A stretch of 7,515 nucleotides of DNA from Anaerolineales bacterium (lineage in GTDB: Bacteria > Chloroflexota > Anaerolineae > Anaerolineales > E44-bin32). The notes below the pieces were generated by a model, which saw only the letters and a list, made by a program, of their open reading frames with translations, was not told the origin of the DNA and ran no database searches. Of the stretch, positions 1-3,261 are shown piece after piece. Position 1 is the stretch's first letter. Each line of letters begins with the position of its first letter. The DNA lies in assembly GCA_023250385.1 (NCBI GenBank), contig JAHFAU010000096.1, positions 1 to 7,515 on the forward strand, written 5' to 3'. Both the position numbers and the translations under genes were made by a program.

Positions 1-2
1 AG

Positions 3-539
3 CTCAGTAACTATTGGCTGGCGGACCCAGCGACCAATGGTCGGCCTTGGTCACTCTTTCCTACAGATGGGTACGAGCTGCACCAGTTCCGAACGAACAT
101 CCACCGATTTGACTTCGGGGCCTGGCCTCTGCAACCGGGCGATTTCGTCTTCACCTATGCCGGGAGCGGGTCATTCTCGCACATGTTCGTGGTTAGTGAG
201 GTCGATGAACAGGGAAGGGCGTATTCAGTCACCAACATGCTGCAGACCGATGGCAGCTACCTGGTCAAGAAAGTCCTGCTGTACGACACGACGAACGGCC
301 AACCGGGCAAGTTCGAGGCAAGCTGCGAGGACTGCGTGACCTGGAAGCACCATACCGGCCTAGGTGGTTTTGATGTTCTCCGCCGGAATTCCGTCGAACT
401 CGGGCCGCCCGCAATTGAGCGGGCCGCGCCGTCCCAGGATCCGCCAGCGACGGCGGACAGCCCTGGGTCCGATTCGGCAGGAACAGATCAGAGTTGGAAA
501 GGTGGGCATATGCGGCATTGTGATCCGATGTTTCAGTAA
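3..539 (+). CDS. NlpC/P60- or CHAP-like hydrolase, C-terminal part (5' partial)
   Basis: The frame is open from the window edge to TAA at 537-539, so the start lies upstream; 178 residues are visible. The segment at residues 44-66 (LQPGDFVFTYAG, then FSHMFVVSEVDE) has the pattern of NlpC/P60 and CHAP cysteine hydrolases: a 'PGD.V' strand, a short loop, then 'SH' with the presumed catalytic His at residue 60 and a hydrophobic strand. The nucleophilic Cys would lie upstream, outside the window. The domain seems to end near residue 127 (GLGGFDVLRR). A Pro/Ser/Asp-rich, probably disordered tail of about 50 residues follows. A CxxC pair (C108, C111) lies near the domain end. The family usually cuts peptidoglycan stem peptides outside the membrane, but that role is inferred here. 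The next gene starts 78 bp downstream on the same strand. The frame is real; the family is a weak call from half a domain. Confidence 0.6.
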   Translation, partial: LSNYWLADPATNGRPWSLFPTDGYELHQFRTNIHRFDFGAWPLQPGDFVFTYAGSGSFSHMFVVSEVDEQGRAYSVTNMLQTDGSYLVKKVLLYDTTNGQPGKFEASCEDCVTWKHHTGLGGFDVLRRNSVELGPPAIERAAPSQDPPATADSPGSDSAGTDQSWKGGHMRHCDPMFQ

Positions 540-604
540 CCCGGCAATGGTCTAGGCTCCGCCGCACGGCGGCCGGCTGTGTGGGCGAGGAGCATAAAGA
601 AAAA

Positions 605-610
605 AGGAGA
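605..610 (+). promoter_or_regulatory. Shine-Dalgarno site deciding the start at 618
   Basis: AGGAGA lies 7 nt before the ATG at 618 within an A-rich stretch. It is the best ribosome binding site in the window. It argues for 618 rather than the in-frame ATG at 579, which has no such site and would add a charged 13-residue leader. Confidence 0.75.
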
Positions 611-617
611 TGCAAAC

Positions 618-1175
618 ATGAACATCCCTACCCGAGCGATCCGCGATCAGGTCACTCTAGTGGCCGCCTACCATTTCACGTTGGCGCTGGCCTTCTTCAT
701 CGGAGGGGCGGCGATTATCGTCTACGCCATCCTTCCGACACTGGCGGCAGCCGCGGCCAACTTGCCGCAACGGCTCTTTCCTCCTGCGACAGGCCTGCTG
801 CTGTGTGTGTTGCTTGCCGCCATGTACGCCCGGATCGGCACCGGTCTCAACGACGTTGACAATGGTTCCCGGATGGCGGCCATTTACCTGGCGCTGACCG
901 GGATCATCGGCGGAATCTTTGGGATGGTTGGGACGATCCTGACCACCATTGCCAACGTGGGACCGAACTGGTTCGCCGTCGCGGTGTCCGGCAGCTTCGC
1001 AGTTTCGATCTACCTGATAACCTCTAGCGCAGACCTGATCGTCCTGTTCTTCCTGATGAAGCGCGATGTGCAGGTGGTCTTCTATGGCGAGGAAATTCCG
1101 CAGGAAGAAAGGATCGAACCGCGCAAAGTTCGCTCAACGAACCACTCGAAGGAGCCAGTTCGCGAAACTGCCTAA
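618..1175 (+). CDS. four-helix integral membrane protein, unknown function
   Basis: The product is 185 residues. Four hydrophobic segments are visible at about residues 13-38, 55-72, 86-112 and 118-147, the third rich in Gly. A short basic N-terminus (RAIRD) precedes the first helix. A charged cytosolic-looking tail follows the fourth (about 148-185, with clusters such as EEIPQEERIEPRK). I recognise no catalytic motif and cannot assign a family, although 'RAIRDQVTLVAAYHF' has the feel of an uncharacterised conserved membrane protein. The start at 618 is chosen for its ribosome binding site. The last 92 bp, which encode the charged tail, are overlapped in another frame by the next gene, implying co-transcription and perhaps translational coupling. 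That neighbour is a membrane-anchored extracytoplasmic protein, so the two may act together in the envelope; this is inference. Confidence 0.85.
   Translation: MNIPTRAIRDQVTLVAAYHFTLALAFFIGGAAIIVYAILPTLAAAAANLPQRLFPPATGLLLCVLLAAMYARIGTGLNDVDNGSRMAAIYLALTGIIGGIFGMVGTILTTIANVGPNWFAVAVSGSFAVSIYLITSSADLIVLFFLMKRDVQVVFYGEEIPQEERIEPRKVRSTNHSKEPVRETA
1072..1077 (+). promoter_or_regulatory. ribosome binding site for the overlapping gene at 1084
   Basis: AGGTGG lies 6 nt before the ATG at 1084, inside the coding sequence of the upstream membrane protein. It favours 1084 over the in-frame ATG at 1066. Confidence 0.5.
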
Positions 1176-2145
1176 CCAGTTCTCCACTCGGCGGCTGCTC
1201 GGCCTGCTCGGCGGCTGCATCGCGGCCGGCGTCCTCTTCGGTTGCCTGGTCACGCTGATCGGTATCTTCGCGATTCCGTCAACCAAGGCCGACGCTGCGC
1301 GGCAAAGGCAGGGGCCGCCCTCCAAGCCACTCCAACCGCCAGGAACCCGGATCCGCTCGAAACCGGCCGCGGAACCTTATCAGCTGACCTGCGGTCAAGA
1401 TGATGAGCAGGAACTGGGCCGTTCGCAATCTGCGACCTGGAGTTTCCGCGGGCAACCCGGGGATCTGCTCTCCGTTGCCGTCAGCTCCGAGGCAGGCCAG
1501 TTTACATCCCAAGTAACCCTGGACCAGGCCGGGCCAGCCAACCAAGTCTCCAGGCAGGTCGCGGTTGAGCGCGGCTCGGACTTGCCGCAGTTCGAGAGTT
1601 TCCTGATCCCCCAGGAGGCGGAGTACTCCCTCACCGTGATGGGGACCGGTGAGGGAGGTTCGGTGCGGGTCGAGCTGGCTTGTGGAGGCCAGGCCACGCC
1701 TCAGCCCTCTCCCACCCCCCTGCAATCTCCCACCCCCACGCCCCAGCCGTTGGACTTGCCGACGGCGTTGCCGGGGATCGGCGATTTGCAGGTCACTCTG
1801 CGCTGGGGTTCCACCGAGGACCTCGATCTGCACGTGATCGATCCCCGGGGAGAGGAGATCTGGTTCTCGAATCCCAGGTCTCTGACGGGCGGCAGACTCG
1901 AAAGCGAGGCGAACGGTTCGTGCTCACGAGCGAGCGAGACACCTTCCGAGACAGTTTTCTGGGACACGGGGGTCGCCCTGCCAGGGCGCTACGAGGTCGT
2001 GGTGGAGTATTACGGCGCTTGCGGGGGGGCCAGCTCGCCGCAGGCGTTCGAGATCAGCGTTTGGCTGCACGGCCAACTGCACGACAGAATCAGCGGGTCG
2101 GTGAGCCTGGGTGAGAAACTCTCCATCCTCCAAATTGATTACTAG
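1084..2145 (+). CDS. membrane-anchored protein with PPC-like and DUF2135/YfaP-like domains
   Basis: The product is 353 residues. The first 37 are extremely basic (14 Arg/Lys), then one membrane helix spans about 38-64, so the N-terminus should be inside and the rest outside. Residues 98-202 look like a beta-sandwich of the bacterial pre-peptidase C-terminal type (WSFRGQPGDLLSVAV, EYSLTVMG), with C103 and C200 placed to form a disulfide. A Pro/Thr/Ser linker follows (203-228). The C-terminal domain (232-353) matches the DUF2135/YfaP pattern: LRWGSTEDLDLHVIDPRGEE, a GG turn at 269-270, a W-containing strand, then PGRYEVVVEYYG. C280 and C313 may pair. The real start must lie at 1066 or 1084: two stops close the frame at 1054-1059 and there is no later ATG, GTG or TTG before the membrane helix. 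Family members are usually extracytoplasmic and poorly understood. A structural or ligand-binding role in the envelope is inferred. It ends before a strong terminator. Confidence 0.85.
   Translation: MARKFRRKKGSNRAKFAQRTTRRSQFAKLPNQFSTRRLLGLLGGCIAAGVLFGCLVTLIGIFAIPSTKADAARQRQGPPSKPLQPPGTRIRSKPAAEPYQLTCGQDDEQELGRSQSATWSFRGQPGDLLSVAVSSEAGQFTSQVTLDQAGPANQVSRQVAVERGSDLPQFESFLIPQEAEYSLTVMGTGEGGSVRVELACGGQATPQPSPTPLQSPTPTPQPLDLPTALPGIGDLQVTLRWGSTEDLDLHVIDPRGEEIWFSNPRSLTGGRLESEANGSCSRASETPSETVFWDTGVALPGRYEVVVEYYGACGGASSPQAFEISVWLHGQLHDRISGSVSLGEKLSILQIDY
1708..1737 (+). repeat. 12-bp direct repeat in Pro/Thr linker
   Basis: TCTCCCACCCCC occurs at 1708-1719 and 1726-1737, an 18-bp period. It encodes two SPTP units in the low-complexity linker between the two beta domains. 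The C-rich strand is a place where slippage could change linker length. Confidence 0.7.
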
Positions 2146-2161
2146 GCCGCACCTCCAGAAG

Positions 2162-2190
2162 AAAAAGCGCCCTCTCGGGCGCTTTCGCTT
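2162..2190. terminator. bidirectional intrinsic terminator between convergent blocks
   Basis: A perfect 9-bp stem (AAAGCGCCC at 2164-2172 with GGGCGCTTT at 2177-2185) encloses a TCTC loop. On the + strand it is followed by a T-rich run through 2192. On the - strand the stem is followed by TTTTTCTTCT. It lies 16 bp after the stop of the DUF2135-like gene and just past the 3' end of tRNA-fMet, so it should serve both convergent transcripts. Confidence 0.85.
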
Positions 2191-2199
2191 CTTGCCAGG

Positions 2200-2271
2200 T
2201 AGCGGGGGCAGGATTCGAACCTGCGACCTTCAGGTTATGAGCCTGACGAGCTGCCACTGCTCCACCCCGCA
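2200..2271 (-). tRNA. initiator tRNA-fMet (anticodon CAU)
   Basis: The - strand folds into a full cloverleaf of 72 nt ending at discriminator A73: acceptor arm, D arm (GAGC/GCTC, 7-nt loop with G18 G19), anticodon stem TCAGG/CCTGA around loop CTCATAA, a 5-nt variable loop, and T arm GCAGG/CCTGC with loop TTCGAAT. Three features mark it as initiator rather than elongator tRNA-Met: no Watson-Crick pair at 1-72 (U1.U72), A11-U24 in the D stem, and close likeness to the classical initiator body (GCGGGGTGGAGCAG, GCTCGT). The CCA end is not encoded (CCT follows A73). An unusual point is A29-U41 where initiators normally have G29-C41, leaving two of the three conserved G-C pairs. It has its own promoter and a shared terminator. 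Confidence 0.95.
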
Positions 2272-2301
2272 ACGGGTGCGCCTCATTCTGGCGCGGGGCG
2301 G

Positions 2302-2310
2302 ATTATAGCA
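2302..2310 (-). promoter_or_regulatory. extended -10 promoter of tRNA-fMet
   Basis: On the - strand TGCTATAAT gives a perfect TATAAT box (2302-2307) preceded by the TGn extension. Transcription would start near 2295, about 24 nt before the mature tRNA 5' end. I see no good -35 hexamer at 16-18 bp spacing (GTGAGG or TGAGGT), which is tolerable with an extended -10. It lies between the ftsB-like stop and the tRNA. Confidence 0.6.
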
Positions 2311-2332
2311 CGGGAATTAGCCGACCTCACCC

Positions 2333-2710
2333 CTAACCGCCCACCAGCAGCGCCCACCAGATCTCCCAGGTGCTTGGGGTGTCTTGAACTGAGTCTGGTG
2401 GCGGTGCCTCGTCCTCGGCCAGCCCACCGGCCGGGATCGGAACCACCAGTCGTTCGCCTTCCATGACCAGCTTGGCCTCGGCCCGCGCCCAATGGGCGAC
2501 ATTGGCCTCATCGTTGGCTTGGGCGATCTGAGTCTCCAAATCCGAGTTGGCGGCCTCCAGGTGGGTGACTTCAGTCGCCAACATCCGGGCATCACGCTCC
2601 ATCCGCCGGGCATCCGTCATCCGGCGGGTGAGGTCACCAAAGATAAATACGCCGACGATGAGCGCAATCAGGAGCCAGATACCCGAGATCGGGGACTTTG
2701 TCTCTTCCAT
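2333..2710 (-). CDS. FtsB/DivIC-like septum formation initiator
   Basis: The product is 125 residues. It has a short N-terminus, one membrane helix at about 9-25 (GIWLLIALIVGVFIFG), then a heptad-like coiled coil at about 28-70 (TRRMTDARRMERD, LEAANSDLETQIAQ). The segment at 71-92 (VAHWARAEAKLVMEGERLVV) has the 'AR..L.....GE' pattern that closes FtsB/DivIC proteins. These bitopic proteins join the cell-division complex that activates septal peptidoglycan synthesis. A Pro-rich stretch and a Trp-rich end (STWEIWWALLVGG) extend it beyond the core family. I chose ATG 2710 because the FtsB N-terminus is normally short. A GTG directly before it (2713) and a TTG at 2749 are in frame. No Shine-Dalgarno is visible at 2710, so a near-leaderless message is possible. 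It sits between two tRNA genes, away from any visible division cluster. Confidence 0.75.
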   Translation of the reverse strand: MEETKSPISGIWLLIALIVGVFIFGDLTRRMTDARRMERDARMLATEVTHLEAANSDLETQIAQANDEANVAHWARAEAKLVMEGERLVVPIPAGGLAEDEAPPPDSVQDTPSTWEIWWALLVGG

Positions 2711-2720
2711 CACGGCGGGG

Positions 2721-2749
2721 ATCTTAGCGGAGCGGCTCACCAGCCGCAA
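2721..2749 (-). promoter_or_regulatory. possible promoter of the ftsB-like gene
   Basis: On the - strand TTGCGG (2744-2749), a 17-bp spacer and TAAGAT (2721-2726) resemble a weak housekeeping promoter. The start of transcription would fall near 2714, only a few bases before GTG 2713/ATG 2710. A perfect 6-bp inverted repeat (GCGGCT/AGCCGC, 2732-2747) lies mostly in the spacer. The tRNA-Leu terminator upstream means this gene needs a promoter of its own. The match is modest. Confidence 0.35.
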
Positions 2750-2785
2750 GCCGCCCCAGCGGCGAGATCAGTGCAAGTCTCGCGC

Positions 2786-2819
2786 CAGAAAACAACCGGC
2801 CCCGTGACAGCGGGGCCGG
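2786..2819 (-). terminator. intrinsic terminator of tRNA-Leu
   Basis: On the - strand a perfect 9-bp GC-rich stem (CCGGCCCCG/CGGGGCCGG at 2796-2804 and 2811-2819, 6-nt loop) is followed by TTGTTTT. It lies directly after the tRNA-Leu 3' end and separates the smc/tRNA-Leu transcript from the ftsB-like gene. Confidence 0.85.
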
Positions 2820-2821
2820 CA

Positions 2822-2906
2822 TGCCGAAGGAGAGATTTGAACTCTCACGAGCGTAATGCTCACTGCGCCCTGAACGCAGCGCGTCTGCCAATTCCGCCAC
2901 TTCGGC
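2822..2906 (-). tRNA. tRNA-Leu (anticodon CAG)
   Basis: An 85-nt class II tRNA on the - strand. The acceptor stem is GCCGAAG/CTTCGGC with A73. The anticodon stem CTGCG/CGCAG closes loop TTCAGGG, giving anticodon CAG for CUG codons. The long variable arm carries a GAGC/GCTC hairpin, and the T arm is GAGAG/CTCTC with loop TTCAAAT. Long variable arm, D-loop GGCAGA and A73 all fit leucine. CCA is not encoded. It starts 67 bp after the smc stop and ends at its own terminator. Confidence 0.97.
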
Positions 2907-2914
2907 GAGCAGTT

Positions 2915-2920
2915 ATTCTA
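2915..2920 (-). promoter_or_regulatory. possible -10 box of tRNA-Leu
   Basis: TAGAAT on the - strand lies 8 bp before the tRNA 5' end, so transcription would start almost at the mature end. The hexamer at 17-bp spacing (TCCTAA) is a poor -35, so the tRNA may instead be read through from smc; I see no terminator between them. Confidence 0.3.
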
Positions 2921-2973
2921 CCGCGGGGCCTGCGGGCTTAGGATGCCCGCCGGGACGATCTGTGCGGGGAACT

Positions 2974-3258
2974 TCAGGCCGCGATCCGTTCCTCGATTTG
3001 ATCCAGCCGCAGGCTGATGACGTCGCTCGAATTGTCCCTGCCCAGGCTGATGCCGTAAAGGACTTCGGCCGCCTGGATGGTCTCACGGTTGTGGGTGATG
3101 ACAAGGAATTGGGTTCGCTCGCTCAGCTCGCGCAGGATCGTTCCGAACCGCTCGACATTGCGTTCGTCCAGCATCGCATCCACTTCGTCCAGCACGCAGA
3201 AGGGCGTCGAGGATAGTTTGAGCAGACCAAAGACCAATGCCACCGCGGTCAGGCTGCG
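2974..3258 (-). pseudogene. smc: smc 3' segment downstream of the in-frame TAA (Walker B half of head)
   Basis: This stretch is in the same frame as the large smc reading frame and continues it directly after TAA 3259-3261, ending at TGA (2974-2976). It encodes 94 residues: the rest of the signature helix (RSLTAVALVFGLLKL), the Walker B and D-loop segment (FCVLDEVDAMLDERNVERF), the H-loop strand (TQFLVITHN) and the usual SMC C-terminus (VLYGISLG). Nothing here is decayed, so the break is either recent or an artefact. An in-frame GTG at 3243 could in theory restart translation, but the fragment would lack half of the ATPase head and have no evident independent role. I read it as the C-terminus of SMC separated by one nonsense codon. 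Confidence 0.85.
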
Positions 3259-3261
3259 TTA
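3259..3261 (-). other. in-frame TAA within smc
   Basis: The - strand reads CTC TCT GGC GGC TAA CGC AGC CTG ACC, that is L S G G stop R S L T. One base change from GAA (Glu, usual in bacterial SMC) or CAA (Gln) gives TAA. No frameshift is involved. Confidence 0.9.

Noticed and set aside
559..572. Inverted repeat CCGCC-GCAC-GGCGG before the four-helix gene
   Set aside because: Only a 5-bp stem and no T-run follows, so it is not a convincing terminator; no operator evidence.
2200..2271. Elongator tRNA-Met or tRNA-Ile2 (modified CAU)
   Set aside because: A11-U24, the unpaired 1-72 position and overall likeness to initiator tRNA favour tRNA-fMet.
2932..2950. GCGGGC/GCCCGC hairpin between smc and tRNA-Leu
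   Set aside because: Six base pairs without a T-run on the - strand; not a terminator.
3259..3261. Selenocysteine, pyrrolysine or genetic code reassignment at the smc stop
   Set aside because: Sec uses TGA and Pyl uses TAG, not TAA. TAA also ends fabF and two + strand genes in the window.
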